Shown here: one piece after another, positions 1-9,713 of the stretch | Layout of the letters: each line of letters opens with the position of its first letter | Numbering within the stretch: the stretch's first letter is position 1 | Origin: Acheta domesticus | Lineage: Eukaryota; Arthropoda; Insecta; Orthoptera; Gryllidae | Length of the DNA: 64,000 nt | Direction: 5' to 3' | Assembly: GCA_031308135.1 (NCBI GenBank) | Contig: JAHLJT010000631.1 | Coordinates: 150,595,425-150,659,424, forward strand | The notes under the pieces: model-generated | Databases searched by the model: none | What the model was told of the DNA's origin: nothing | The model's input: the letters and a program-made list of their open reading frames with translations, nothing else | Program-made: the position numbers and the translations under genes

Positions 1-414
1 GGTGGACCTGTCGCAATTTCGGACTTGCTTACCGGCCGGCTGGCGCTCGGCGGTGCTGAGGTTCTGACGAAGCGTCCGAGAGGTGTCGAACTTGGTAGAA
101 ACCAGCTGAAAAGAATGACATAAAATGCTCATGGCAATGTGGGCGGTGGACCTGTTGCAAGTTGGGACTTGCTTACCGGCCGGCTGGCGCTCGGCGGTGC
201 TGAGGTTCTGACGAAGTGTCCGAGAGGTGTCGAACTTGGTAGAAACCAGCTGAAAAGAATGACATAAAATTCTCATGGCAATGAGGGCGATGGACATGTT
301 GTAAGTTGGGACTTGCTTACCGGCGGGCTGGCGCTCGGCGGTGCTGAGGTTCTGACGAAGCGTCCGAGAGGTGTCGAGCTTGGTAGAAACCAGCTGAATA
401 GAATGACATAAAAT
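1..414. repeat. 144-bp satellite, about 2.9 units
   Basis: Three head-to-tail units start at 1, 145 and 289, giving an exact 144-bp period. They share the block GGACTTGCTTACCGGC and end in GAATGACATAAAAT. The units are about 95% identical, so the array is young or homogenised. It probably continues to the left of the window. No coding potential is evident. Confidence 0.93.
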
Positions 415-467
415 ACAGAAAGAAATGTGCAAAGCTTCTTTTAGATAATACACTGAAATAATGTGTG

Positions 468-487
468 TATATATATATATATATATA
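468..487. repeat. (TA)n microsatellite
   Basis: A short TA dinucleotide run in AT-rich sequence just after the satellite. Confidence 0.9.
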
Positions 488-1293
488 CATATACTCAACT
501 TTACAATCATATAATCGTATATATATTGAAATATACCTTTCTCACGTCTCATCAAAAGCGTGCCTGTAATCATGTCCTGTTCCGAATTTATTAAGGTTTG
601 GGCGCCAGAAACAGGTTACATGAATTACTACCAAAGTTTTTCTATCTGATTTTAACAAAATTATCTAAACATCCAGCTAGCTTGGGTCGATGGGTCCGGA
701 TACAAATACTCGCTATCGCCTCGATAGCCGATTACCTGATCTGCCAACTATACAGTATGGCGTGGAATCTGAAATATAATAATTATGCTTCCAACTAATT
801 AACAATTATGATTGACAAATGAAAAACTCTTTTTTTTCCAAAGAACAAAATTCAACAATTTATTTAACTTTAAATTAAACAATTAATCTGATGGTCATGA
901 CCCTTTTTGAAATAAATTGTCTCTTTTATACTGCAGTATTTTTTTACCGTTTGTGCATGCCAACGCTCCGTGGTCGCTTCTCACTTGGCCGTTGTTAATT
1001 CCAAGTTCCGCTTCTTTCTTCAGTCTTGCGCCGCTGCTGACACGTCCAGTCCACACTGCCTAAACTATTTGTTAGTTCTTATCCGACGGTCCCCGGTTCC
1101 TAGTCTCTCCCACTGGTTATGTAAACTATTGAAGTCCAACTTCAATGTCCGAAAATCGGAACAAGTCCTCCGCGAAATCACTTCTGGTAAATTATTTTCA
1201 AAGTCCGGAAACAAACTATCACTTCTCTCACAAGAAAACTATACAAGTCTCACTTTCCCACTATATTGTCTACAACGATCTTTACGCTACGGC
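488..1293. other. No gene recognised
   Basis: AT-rich up to about 950, then more balanced composition. An open frame runs on the plus strand from 970 to 1464 (164 codons) but resembles no family I know. Its only structure is the 36-bp tandem repeat at 1294-1384, so it is probably a chance frame. Confidence 0.5.
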
Positions 1294-1384
1294 ACCCAGA
1301 GAGAGAATGTTCGATCTACACTCCACGACACCCAGAGTCGGAATGTACGATCTTCACTCCACGACACCCCGAGTCAGAATGTAC
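1294..1384. repeat. 36-bp minisatellite, 2.5 units
   Basis: Units start at 1294, 1330 and 1366, with core CTCCACGACACCC. Because 36 is a multiple of three, the plus-strand frame through it encodes a 12-residue repeat of the type T-Q-S-R-N-V-R-S-S-L-H-D. That could be a real repetitive peptide, but nothing else supports translation. Confidence 0.85.
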
Positions 1385-1727
1385 TGTTTAATGCATTTTT
1401 AAACCCTTTCTGGCTCGGTAGGCGTCCATCCGTCTATTTTTCCAAAACACGGCGGCAACATTAGACTATCTGATCTTTAATAGCCAACCCGTGCGTCTCT
1501 TACAAATCCGAGTAGCCGCGACCTCAGACAGTCATTCGTTTTTGCACCAATTACATCTTATGTTCTTCAGCCATCTAGCCGGCGTCCTGACGTCATCAAA
1601 GCCCGTGAATAGTTTGTTGACCTTGCCAACCTCTGCGCTGACGTTGCTAAGGCCGCATATACCGCCATATTGTATACCCATTTATAGCTAACATCATTAA
1701 ATAAAATCTATCATATTCTGGTATATC

Positions 1728-1729
<2 letters not shown>
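1385..1729. other. No gene recognised
   Basis: Mixed composition. It holds the end of the open frame that contains the 36-bp repeat and short chance frames, with no recognisable domain. Confidence 0.5.

Positions 1730-1776
<47 letters not shown>
1730..1776. repeat. (TA)n microsatellite
   Basis: About 23 TA units. They lie where the recognisable LINE sequence on the minus strand stops, so the array may have grown at the element's broken 3' edge. Confidence 0.95.
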
Positions 1777-1784
<8 letters not shown>

Positions 1785-1789
1785 CAGCT

Positions 1790-2351
1790 TGCTTGCTCCA
1801 ACAGTTACAATTAGGAAAGGAAAGGAAGTGGGCTGTATGATTGTAAAGTTGAGTATTACGTATTGGATTAGCAATAAAGGAAGATTGGAAGTGAGAGCCT
1901 AATAATTTAAGTTTCTCAGGATCATTTAGGGCAGTGGAAGAAGAGTCTCGTTGGACAGGAATGAGAGTCATTATAAAGTCGTTTGATTGTAGACCATAAT
2001 TGTCTAGATTGTGTGTGTATTTGTTGAAGAAAGTTTTGATATTGATGAAATTTAAATAAATGTATTCTAGATTCTATGTATGTATATTATTCACGAAATT
2101 TTGTTCAGTTTAGATTTAATACCAGGACGTCGAGTTATTTGCCAATAACGACGTAAAGTGTGTTTAGTTTTGATTTGATTAAGAATACGAAAAGTTAGTG
2201 GTTTATAGGAGCTACGGGGAAATTTAGGCATAAAGCTCGAATGAGAGTAAACTGTGTTATGTATTGTAGTGGTAAAATAAGATAGATAATTGTCAATATG
2301 ATTTGTAGATTGTATATTATGAGGAAACTTAATATTTTTTATGTTTGAAGG
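1790..2351 (-). pseudogene. LINE ORF2 endonuclease-RT linker relic
   Basis: Minus-strand translation around 2150-2230 gives residues of the type K-T-K-H-T-L-R-R-Y-W-Q, then T-R-R-P-G-I-K-S-K-L-N-K. Jockey-type ORF2 proteins have this Arg-rich segment between the endonuclease and RT domains. Nearer 1900 the stretch D-P-E-K-L-K-L-L-G-S-H-F resembles the conserved segment just before the RT. Stops and frameshifts occur in between. The relic ends at the (TA)n tract. It continues the endonuclease relic at 3384-4018 across the LINE insertion. Confidence 0.6.
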
Positions 2352-3374
2352 CTTGGCAACTAAGGCCTTTAGCCTTTTTACTGTTTATTATAAAATGTCG
2401 CCGTTGTGTCCGTTCCTAGGTCCTCTCTCAGACCCCCCTTCATTCCACATCTGTCTCTGATTGTTGCGAGATGCACACAGTCCGTTAGTAAATGCTTCAC
2501 TGTTAAAACTCCACCGCAGTCGCAGACAGGTGGTTCCTGATTGTTCAGCATGAATGAAGAGTTTATTCTTGTGTGGCCTATTCTTAGCCTGGTAAGGCAC
2601 ACTTGTTCTCGTCGAGTGTAGCTGGCCATTTATTCACGCTTTGCTTCATCGGCTTTAATTTCGTTTCAAGGCTATTCCATGTGGTTTGCCATGCTCTGAA
2701 TATACACTTTAAAAAAGCATTTCTTGTGTCTTAAGGTCGTACTTCCGTATCAATTTCTAATTGTTTGTTTGTGTCATTTCTTGCTGCAGAATCGGCTTGT
2801 TCGTTGCCTGAGATACCTATGTGCCCAGGGCACCAGATGAATGTGACTGATGCCTCTCTCTGACTTAATTTGTGACATGATAGAAGTATCATTTGAAGCA
2901 TTGGGTCCACAGGTAGGCGTCTGTCTGTGGCGTTAAGAAAGCTGAGCAAGTCTGTGCAGATGACAAATCTTCTTGGGCTGAGAGTTTCACAATATTGCAA
3001 AGCTTGCAATACTGCAAACAATTCAGCTGTGTACACACTTCAGTTACAAATGAACTTCCAACTCCATTTTTGGTTCTTGATCCATCGGTGTATATAATTG
3101 TGTGATTTGCGATGTATTCTTCGAGAACTGATTTAAATCCGATTTTTAATTCTGCGGGAAGGCATTCTTTTTTCTTTGCACTGGTTGTGTCGAGTCGAAC
3201 ATCTGGCATTTTAAGCGTCCAAGGTGGAACTTCATATGTTTTATACTTCAAAACCGATGGTAGAACGATGTCATAGCATCTAGTTATTTCGATTGCACGG
3301 ATGTTGCCTGGACAACTTAATATTATTTTCAATGTCGCATTGAAAGTCAGGCTACCTAATTTTTTGAAAAGGAG
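2352..3374 (-). mobile_element. 5'-truncated RNase H LINE inserted in the Jockey-like LINE
   Basis: A 1023-bp segment is bounded by the 9-bp direct repeats GTTTGAAGG (2343-2351) and GTGTGAAGG (3375-3383), which match at 8 of 9 positions. It encodes only the C-terminal part of a LINE ORF2 (RNase H and the terminal zinc-finger region), as expected of target-primed reverse transcription stopping early. RNase H domains are typical of the I, R1, LOA and Tad groups, so it belongs to a different clade from its host element. No long poly(A) is left; the 3' end carries the hairpin-like GGCTAAAGGCC. Confidence 0.75.
2378..3374 (-). pseudogene. RNase H and C-terminal zinc finger of LINE ORF2
   Basis: Three overlapping minus-strand frames cover one protein. 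About 3060-3110 encodes I-I-Y-T-D-G-S, the first RNase H motif with its catalytic Asp. 2890-3036 encodes Y-T-A-E-L-F-A-V with the catalytic Glu, and later C-T-D-L-L-S-F with an Asp. About 2780-2830 encodes W-C-P-G-H-I-G-I-S-G-N-E-Q-A-D, with the last catalytic Asp. 2378-2629 encodes L-T-R-L-R-I-G-H-T-R followed by V-C-D-C-G-G-V-L-T-V-K-H-L-L-T-D-C, the usual Cys-Cys-His-Cys tail. Frameshifts near 3030 and 2700 separate the pieces, so it is a pseudogene. Confidence 0.82.
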
Positions 3375-3383
3375 GTGTGAAGG

Positions 3384-4018
3384 TAGAAGGACAAATATTA
3401 AAGGAAAAAGATAAAGTAACAAGTATTGGAAAATGGTCAGAGTCTAATTCAGGAAGTAAATTTTATATTATAGGAAAAAGAAAATTTTGTGTGAGAACAA
3501 TATCAACAATGTCAGGAATAATATTATTATTATATGAATAATAAGTAGGTTCAGTGGGGGAGTGTATTTGTACATTATTAGAAACGAGAAAATTATTTAA
3601 TTCCTTTAGGGTTGGTAGTATTACAACCCCAAATTTGATATTTACAATTTAAATTGCCAAGAAGAATGTTTTTGTTTATATTGTTAAAGATGTTTTTAAA
3701 TATTACGAGAGGAAATGTGTATTTTGGAGATTTCTAAGCAACTGAAAAACAGTAATCAAGATTATTTATATTGATTATTAAAGAAAGTATTTCAAGAGAA
3801 TGATGATTGTTAAATTGGAACGAATAGTGTTTAATAAAGTGTTTAATGAGTATAGCAACTCCTCTGGAGGCCACTGAATTAATTCTGTCAAAACGATAAG
3901 TTTTATAGTTGGAGATATAGAATTTGTCGGTTGGGAGTAAATGTGTCTCAGTTATAAAAGCAATGTGTGCATTATGAGTGTATAAAAAATGTTCAAAAGT
4001 ATGTTGTTGTCTTTTCAA
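3384..4018 (-). pseudogene. LINE ORF2 apurinic/apyrimidinic endonuclease relic
   Basis: The N-terminal part (3734-4018) contains the residues A-F-I-T-E-T-H-L, the Glu motif of LINE endonucleases, and a downstream R-G-V-A-I-L-I. About 3610-3680 encodes L-G-N-L-N-C-K, the normal G-D-L-N motif with Asp changed to Asn. About 3435-3450 encodes L-D-S-D-H-F-P-I, the terminal S-D-H motif. A frameshift near 3600 and an in-frame stop near 3470 break it. In the intact protein this domain nicks target DNA to prime reverse transcription. Loss of the Asp in G-D-L-N would itself abolish activity. Confidence 0.78.
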
Positions 4019-4460
4019 ACCATTAGCATTCCAGTTGAGAAGTGCTAGTTATTATGAGAGAGCGATTCAACAATATTTCCAAGTTAAGGAAGAAGAATTG
4101 AAAGAATTTGTGATATTATTGTTGTAATAATTTGTTGAATATTATAAAAAGAGAGAGGAATAATGTGTAGGAATGTGTAAGTTATTTGTCCAAGGAGAGT
4201 TGTTAATGTTAGTTTGTGTATTAGAAAGAGGTGGTAAATGTGTTGTATGTAAATTAAAGAAGGTTTTGAAGAGTTTTGAGGTAAAGTAACAAGAATAGTG
4301 GAATAAGAGTTTATGTTAGGGGAAGACTTATTAGTGAGAGTAGAAGAGGAGAAAGTATGTGTGGAAGGTAAATTATTATTAGATATATTTGTCTTATTAT
4401 TCAAGACAAGTTTGTAAAATGAACATACTTTATAATTGGTAGAATGAGTCTGTCAACAGT

Positions 4461-5377
4461 TTACACAAGTGGGAGGTGGCTTTGGACACCGGTGGACACA
4501 CAGGTGGACTGTGGCTTTGGACAAACCGAGTAATGATGGGGTTGAGAACACTTAACACATCTGGGTTTCAATTTACAGTTCGCCTGTGAATCTCCAAAAC
4601 GATGACAATTTTTACACTGAACAGGGGTGAATCGATTTGATTTGGGTTGAACTTTTATAATGGAATGAAACAAACGATCTAATTTTAAAATAGTTCTAGC
4701 TTGATGGGAGTCTATTAAGTCTATTGCACAAGTTTGCAGACGATGTCTTAGTTTGTCATCAAGACGCCGAACTTGAAGCACTGGATATTCTAGGCAAATG
4801 AGTTCATTGAAAATTTCTAATTCACTTAATGAGATTGGGATGTCTTTGATCATTAGCTTGAATGCTTTCTTGCTCGGATCTTGAAATGTATAAAACTGTA
4901 TATTATTACTTTCACAGAATTTTCTGAAGTTCGATGGTCATCAATGTCTGTAAAAAGGATTGGGATTTCATTAAAACGGGATTTAGTTGAATAGTTATTG
5001 TGAACCATTTTTGCGATGTCTTGAAGTAACAAAGGATAGTTGATGTCAAACACTGTTATAGGTGGAACTTTTTGATGAAATGAAGTTGAAGTAGACTATT
5101 CCTTAAGATTAGCTTAAGGTTCACATCTGGAGTGGGTTGGAATATTAAACATGGGGGTAGATGATTTTCATCGTTTAGAAGGGTTTTCTGGGGCATCTGT
5201 GGGGTGGGGACGACGAATGTTGTTAGAGATGTCTTCTATTTTAGTTTCAGGTTGTGGTACTAGGTTTGCCGAAGATTCTTGAAAAAATGTTTCTGATGTA
5301 GCTGGATAAGAAGCTTGCTGATAATTTGGTGGTTGTGAGGTTGAATATTCCATACCTTGAACTGGAGTTGCTTGCAT
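4461..5377 (-). pseudogene. LINE ORF1 gag-like protein with CCHC knuckle, broken
   Basis: The best piece is 4461-4853, 130 codons. It contains V-Q-C-K-N-C-H-R-F-G-D-S-Q-A-N-C near residues 78-93, followed by P-R-C-V-K-C-S-Q-P-H-H-Y-S-V-C, which is two adjacent zinc knuckles. These are typical of ORF1 proteins of Jockey-type LINEs, which coat the RNA. The upstream fragments 4853-5053 and 5168-5377 are in other frames and complete the N-terminal half, which is Gln/Pro/Ser-rich. AT-rich sequence at 4084-4404 is probably the decayed end of the same ORF. Confidence 0.7.
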
Positions 5378-5399
5378 GCCAACGTTTTGAGCAGGAGTT

Positions 5400-5850
5400 C
5401 CTAGGTTATAGTCCTGACGATAGCGATATTTTCGACACTAGCTAGATGGCTCGGGCGAGTTCTGTCACTGTGGAAGAGAATTCTAGCGGCCAGTTGCTTT
5501 GATCGGTAGCTTTCAGATCAACATTAGCCGAAACCCGGAGCAGTACCCTACCAAACGGGCCGCGGACCGCACGCGATCTTTCCTTTCCATTTCTTGTCCT
5601 ATCCTACGCTTTACATCCGCACACACATTCACTGTACTACCACTCATGCCGAAGACCGGTCGGGAGCTTTTACCGGCTGGGGCGATGCCCCTCTGTTGGG
5701 AAACACCTAGTTGGGGAAAACCCTGCTCGCCGATTTAGCCATCCCGGGGGGGAAGATCACCGTTATCTCGCGAGCAAAAACATGTATTACACTTACGGGT
5801 CTAATGACCTTACCAGTTGACGCGCCCAGAATCTTAATCAATTAATCTAT
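5400..5850 (-). other. Probable 5' untranslated region of the Jockey-like LINE
   Basis: This GC-richer block lies directly upstream of the minus-strand ORF1 relic. Its composition fits an internal LINE promoter and 5' UTR, but I recognise no exact motif, so the assignment rests on position. A short plus-strand frame (5499-5738) is not convincing as a gene. Confidence 0.4.
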
Positions 5851-5915
5851 CAACCTAACAGCTATCGGTTCGTCTGTGGACAACTGTAGCGTCTAAACCG
5901 TTGTACTACAATGAC

Positions 5916-5916
5916 G

Positions 5917-5969
<53 letters not shown>
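5916..5969. repeat. (TAA)n microsatellite, 5' flank of R4/Dong-like LINE
   Basis: About 18 triplet units directly abutting the truncated LINE coding sequence. Read as protein it gives only poly-Ile. Confidence 0.95.
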
Positions 5970-6555
5970 CAAAATTTCCCAAGATGATAAATGCCGCATT
6001 TGCCTGGAGCAAGTAGAAACCATTGATCATATTGTCTCAGCTTGTCCAATCCTAGCAAAGACCGAATACCTGAAAAGACATGACAGGATGTGTAGCTACC
6101 TCCACTGGCAGATCTGTACCGCCCTCGAAGTTCCAAACACATGCCCCAAGTGGTACGAACACTCACCAAAACCAGTGACGTCTGTTGGATTGTGTACGAT
6201 ATTGTACGACCAACAAATTCAAACTGATCGCACGATAGCGGCAATCAAACCGGATATAGTTATCCGGGATTTGGAGAAAAAATCGTGTTTACTTGTGTAT
6301 GTTGCTGTACCTTGCGATCAAAACGTCGTTACCAAGGAGGCAGAGAAACGTCTTAAATACAAGAGTTTGGAAATCGAGATCAGCCGAATGTGGGGCGTAA
6401 AAGCACAGGTCGTCCCGATAGTTATCGGAGCTCTGGGACTTGTTCCGCAAAATTTGAGTAAGAACTTGTCTAAACTCCCAGGTAATTCAAAAGACTGGGA
6501 AGTGCAAGAAATTGCTTTATTTGGAACAGCCCACATATTGCGTAAAGTATTGTAG
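5970..6555 (+). pseudogene. C-terminal zinc finger and restriction-like endonuclease of R4/Dong-like LINE
   Basis: About 195 codons without a stop, but lacking the whole RT domain and a start codon of their own. The order is C-R-I-C-L-E-Q-V-E-T-I-D-H-I-V-S-A-C, a Cys-Cys-His-Cys finger; then W-Y-E-H; then K-P-D-I-V-I-R-D and L-L-V-Y-V-A-V-P-C-D, matching the P-D...D catalytic pattern of restriction-like LINE endonucleases; then V-P-I-V-I-G-A-L-G near the end. This architecture is that of RLE-type LINEs (R2/R4/CRE groups). The stop codon ends at 6555. The intact frame suggests a fairly recent insertion. Confidence 0.72.
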
Positions 6556-6657
6556 AGGCACTGATTGTCACCGGATCTGCTCCTTAGGTAGCTGGTTGCA
6601 ACCTGGAGTAGATTTTATACTCAGCCGACTCATAACATCTTTAGTCGTGATGTAATG

Positions 6658-6658
<1 letters not shown>
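5970..6658 (+). mobile_element. 5'-truncated R4/Dong-like LINE in a (TAA)n site
   Basis: The 689-bp insert encodes the C-terminal end of a LINE ORF plus about 100 bp of 3' UTR ending TGTAATGGAA, and lies between (TAA)n at 5916-5969 and (TAA)n at 6659-6717. Dong elements of the R4 clade are known to insert in TAA repeats, so the position supports the family call made from the protein. The 5' end is truncated inside the ORF, as is common after incomplete reverse transcription. Confidence 0.7.
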
Positions 6659-6704
<46 letters not shown>

Positions 6705-6717
6705 GCAATAATAATAA
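6659..6717. repeat. (TAA)n microsatellite, 3' flank of R4/Dong-like LINE
   Basis: About 19 units with one interruption (AGCAATAA). It directly follows the LINE 3' UTR, so it is either target sequence or the element's own TAA tail. Confidence 0.95.
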
Positions 6718-6958
6718 CCCACTAATTAAAAATCTTTTTAACTCCCTGAATGTCAACTCACTTAATAGTTCAGTAATATCTTATTTTCAATATTCATATG
6801 ATTTTGTTTTTGTAAAGTAAAATATTGATGTTTCGTTGCTAAGTTGTCCATTTTGACAATTAATAAGCCTTTAATGTACAATCTTCAAATACAATTGAAA
6901 ATAAAGGTAACTTTTTTAAGCACTAATATAATTTATAATACTCTTCCTCATGATTCAC

Positions 6959-7250
6959 GCTCTCCGTTGAGTACCTGGCGCGGCCGTGGGGCCAGTTTCA
7001 CGTGGCGCTTTTGCAGTGCGCTTGCGGCTGGGCGGGCGCCTCCGGGTGTGTCCGCTTGGCCGTGGCTGGCGCGTGCAGCGCGGGCGCAGCGAAGGGGCGG
7101 TAATGCGAGTGGGCGCTGCACGACTCGCCTCCGCGCGGCGGGGGCCGCCGCCACCCGCCGGCGGCGCGCACGAAAGGGCGGGCGCCGTCCCACGCAGGTC
7201 ACGCCAGCGGCGGCGCTCCCCTCCCGCCGCGGGAGCTGCCAACGCCTACA
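6959..7250. other. GC-rich, CpG-rich island
   Basis: About 290 bp of roughly 75% GC with many CpG dinucleotides in otherwise AT-rich DNA. Open frames occur on both strands in several registers, as expected of stop-poor GC-rich sequence, and none shows a domain. It could be a promoter with a first exon, or the GC-rich end of an unknown repeat. Confidence 0.45.
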
Positions 7251-7930
7251 CATGATACTCCCAGCAAGTTGTCCTAGCGGGGCAAGTTCTCAGACATTGT
7301 AATAAAATCACCAGGGCCTGGGGAACTTTATACCACTATTTGCGATCAATAATCTCAAAACTATTAAAACGAATAAGGCGAAAATAGACAGTAAGTGTAA
7401 TTTTAATATGGCAGTTTGTTAATGTGTAACGTCACTCTCTGAAAGGGTTTATATAACACAATTAAAGATGATTTAAGATCACCTCACTTACTCCTCCCGT
7501 TTCCGCAGTGCTTGTCGTCTGCTCTGAAAGATTTACCCCCCCCCCTTCTCACATTGGTGGGAGCTTGCGCGAGAAGGCAGTACCAAGCAGAAAAAATTGA
7601 AATGAGTTAATTGCATCGAATGGATGCATAAATAAGAAATGTGTTTGATAGTAAAGTGATGATCGGGTTGATACAGAAATTACGCGGCTACTTACAAGGT
7701 AGCCTTAGAGTTAATGATGGGGACGCGCCGGCTCCTTTGCGGGTCTCTCTTGTGGGCGAGAGCATGCGCCTCCGGCCTAGGGATGGCAAAAACCTCGCTG
7801 TTTATAAAACATATATTTTCGAACAAAATCATCGATATTATAACGTCGATGTTCTGCTTTCGGCGTTCTCTTTAGATCGATATATTTGTGGAGAAACATC
7901 TATTTTCTTATAAAAAACGAAACTCAAATA
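7251..7930. other. No gene recognised
   Basis: Unremarkable sequence with a C homopolymer near 7540. A 90-codon plus-strand frame (7641-7913) has no recognisable domain. Confidence 0.5.
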
Positions 7931-8510
7931 CACTCATCGCCATAAAAAAGCTGCACCCCGAAAGACCCTACTGATCTGCTGCAAACTCTGTGGGTATTTT
8001 TCACACCATTAGCTAAGCCAATGATTTCGTTTTCACGGTCGGCCGCGTACTGGGTGGTCGGGGGTAGTTGCGTGACGTCGCGCCCACTGGTCTAGATAAG
8101 AGGGCTTCAAACGGCCACTGCACATCGGGTAACGTCGCCAGAGTATCACTTGCATGCAGACTATGCCTAGGCGACGCGTTCGACAGCCGGTTGTCCAGAT
8201 AGAAGCTTTCGAGAGGTACAACATCGTGGATCTGCTGGAGCTGGTTGGTCCTATCGCCGTAATGCGCGCCACACCAATCGTACGGACACCACCGTCGCCT
8301 GCTGTTGGCGGCAATGGATTGAGGAGGGCACGCACACACGACATGCAGGATCTGGACGTCCGCCACGCACCGCGAGGAGGAAGGATCGACGGATGGTCCG
8401 TCACGGGCGACCAGATCCAATGGCAACGGTTGATGCTTCAGCGGCGATTCAGCAGACTGCACTACTACACTCCTGTAAGTGCCAGTACCACTGGCAGGCG
8501 GTTGCACAAC
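7931..8510 (+). mobile_element. Tc1-like transposon, left part
   Basis: It begins after a TA at 7929-7930 with CACTCATCGCC, consistent with a Tc1-type inverted repeat; this boundary is inferred. 8154-8510 encodes the transposase N-terminal DNA-binding half. The right part resumes at 11140 after the hAT-type insertion. No matching right inverted repeat was found after 11640, so the right end is truncated or too diverged. Confidence 0.6.
8154..8510 (+). pseudogene. Tc1-like transposase, helix-turn-helix half
   Basis: The frame starts M-P-R-R-R-V-R-Q, then E-A-F-E-R-Y-N-I-V-D-L-L-E, the first HTH of Tc1 transposases. After a frameshift near 8238 the homology continues as G-W-S-Y-R-R-N-A-R-H, W-I-E-E-G-T and G-S-G-R-P-R (the GRPR-like minor-groove motif), with T-R-R-E-D-R-R. 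A second shift near 8455 restores the first frame, which ends in G-R-R-L-H-N at the hAT-type insertion. The same codon phase resumes at 11140. In the active protein this half binds the terminal repeats. Confidence 0.72.
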
Positions 8511-8544
8511 CAGGGACTGAATACCGAAATAATAGCGGTAAAGG

Positions 8545-8712
8545 TATTTATACCGGTATAGAAATACCTTTACCTCTATTATACCTTTATTCAAAATACC
8601 TTAAAAAATACCGGTATAAGACGTCGAATACCGGTATTTTTAGAGGGTATTTTACCGGTATTTTCTCATGAAAATACCGGTATTTTCATGAGAAAATACC
8701 GGTATTTCAGTA
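8545..8712. repeat. Left ACCGGTAT subterminal cluster
   Basis: Six copies of the palindromic core ACCGGTAT lie in this subterminal interval. Subterminal repeats of hAT elements usually serve as transposase binding sites. Confidence 0.8.
8653..8704. repeat. 52-bp perfect palindrome
   Basis: Self-complementary about the junction of 8678 and 8679, with ACCGGT in the centre and in both outer parts. It lies inside the left ACCGGTAT cluster and could extrude as a cruciform. Confidence 0.92.
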
Positions 8713-8753
8713 TAATCATACAGGTTTCGGAGGGGAAACATTCTGATTTTTAA

Positions 8754-8836
8754 CGCTGAGATGGCTCAGAGGAACAATTATGGACTCCGCAGAGTTTCTG
8801 ATCGGGGGTCCTAGGGTTCGAGTCTCAACGTTGGCG
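8754..8836 (+). other. tRNA-like A and B boxes, possible SINE head
   Basis: TGGCTCAGAGG at 8762-8772 matches the A-box consensus and GGTTCGAGTC at 8815-8824 the B box. The spacing would suit a tRNA with a long variable arm, but the acceptor stem does not pair well. This is a tRNA-derived SINE head or a pseudo-tRNA rather than a functional tRNA gene. Confidence 0.45.
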
Positions 8837-8907
8837 TATTTTCGTCACCAGACATTCAACCTAGGTCGAGTTCTGTTGTTGGTTGAGAAAGAATTATTAT
8901 AATAGTC

Positions 8908-9240
8908 TGGGCACGCGAAGGCGTGTTTGGGGCAGCGAACGCGCGTGTGCCCACGCGAACGCGCGTGTGGGGACGCGAACGCGCGTTTGGGGAGCGAACG
9001 CGCGTTTGGCGAGCGAACGCGCGTTTGGCGAGCGAACGCCCGTTTGGCGAGCGAACGCCCGTTTGGCGAGCGAACGCCCGTTTGGCGAGCGAACGCCCGT
9101 TTGGCGAGCGAACGCGCGTTTGTCGAGCGAACGTGCGTTTGTCGAGCGAACGCGCGTTTGGCGAGCGAACGCTCGTTTGGCGAGCGAACGCTCGTTTGGC
9201 GAGCGAACGCGCGTTTGGCGAGCGAACGCACGTTTGGGCC
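8908..9240. repeat. 19-bp CpG-rich minisatellite, about 16 units
   Basis: The unit is GCGAACGCGCGTTTGGCGA with small variants, and the period is exactly 19 bp between about 9000 and 9230. Because 19 is not a multiple of three, every frame cycles through all registers, giving long Arg-rich frames on both strands at once. These frames are artefacts. The array is very CpG-rich. Confidence 0.95.
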
Positions 9241-9579
9241 TGCGGACTCTGCCAGGATATGACCTTCGACATCTGTTGTGAAAGAACGAAGGCGATAGAA
9301 ATCTGACATCGGTTGATAAGACTTCATGCAACGTTCCTTGGCGCATTCCGATTCTCGGAATCAGTTTTAATTTTTAAGAGCTGCCAGAGCTGCGCCGTTG
9401 CGTGGGCAGTTTCCGGAGGTCAGCGTTTCGACCCATGGGCGTCTCCGGTTCGGCAGAGGATAACGCACTCGACCAATATACTCCAGGCTATTAATTTCTT
9501 TTCGCAGTGAGTAGAATTGAAATATGAGAGAAGGATGTTTGACCGTAGGCCCCAACAAACGCTTTGCCGAATGTGTACT

Positions 9580-9622
9580 GTGAGAGAGAGAGAAAGAGAG
9601 AGAGAAAGAGAAAGAAAGAGCG
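9580..9622. repeat. GA-rich simple repeat
   Basis: A GAGAGA/AAAGAG purine tract between the two minisatellites. Confidence 0.85.
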
Positions 9623-9713
9623 TGTGTATATAGCGCGAGAGTGTATAGAGCGTGAGTCTATAGCGCATGAGTGTGTAGCGCGCGTGTGATTGGTGCAAGC
9701 GTGTGTTAGTCGC

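Larger units (their letters stand above)
1790..5750 (-). mobile_element. Decayed Jockey-like LINE, interrupted
   Basis: A non-LTR retrotransposon on the minus strand. In order from high to low coordinates it shows a GC-rich 5' region (about 5400-5750), ORF1 with a gag-type zinc knuckle (4461-5377), the ORF2 apurinic endonuclease (3384-4018), and the endonuclease-to-RT linker (1790-2351). The reverse-transcriptase core and 3' end are missing past 1790. A foreign LINE fragment (2352-3374) splits it. Joining the two sides at the 9-bp duplication keeps the codon phase through a Pro-Ser pair. Many frameshifts and stops show it is dead. A Jockey-type ORF1 together with absence of its own RNase H suggests the Jockey clade; that is inference. 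Confidence 0.75.

Noticed and set aside
2352..4018. A natural endonuclease-RNase H fusion or an internally deleted LINE
   Set aside because: The 9-bp duplication at 2343-2351 and 3375-3383, and the endonuclease-RT linker found beyond the insert at 1790-2351, show that a second LINE inserted into the first.
5911..5969. A poly-Ile N-terminus for the R4/Dong-like protein
   Set aside because: It is the (TAA)n target tract read in frame. The LINE coding sequence begins at about 5970 and is 5'-truncated.
8754..8836. A functional tRNA gene
   Set aside because: A and B boxes are present, but the acceptor stem does not pair and no clear anticodon arm is seen. A SINE head or pseudo-tRNA is more likely.
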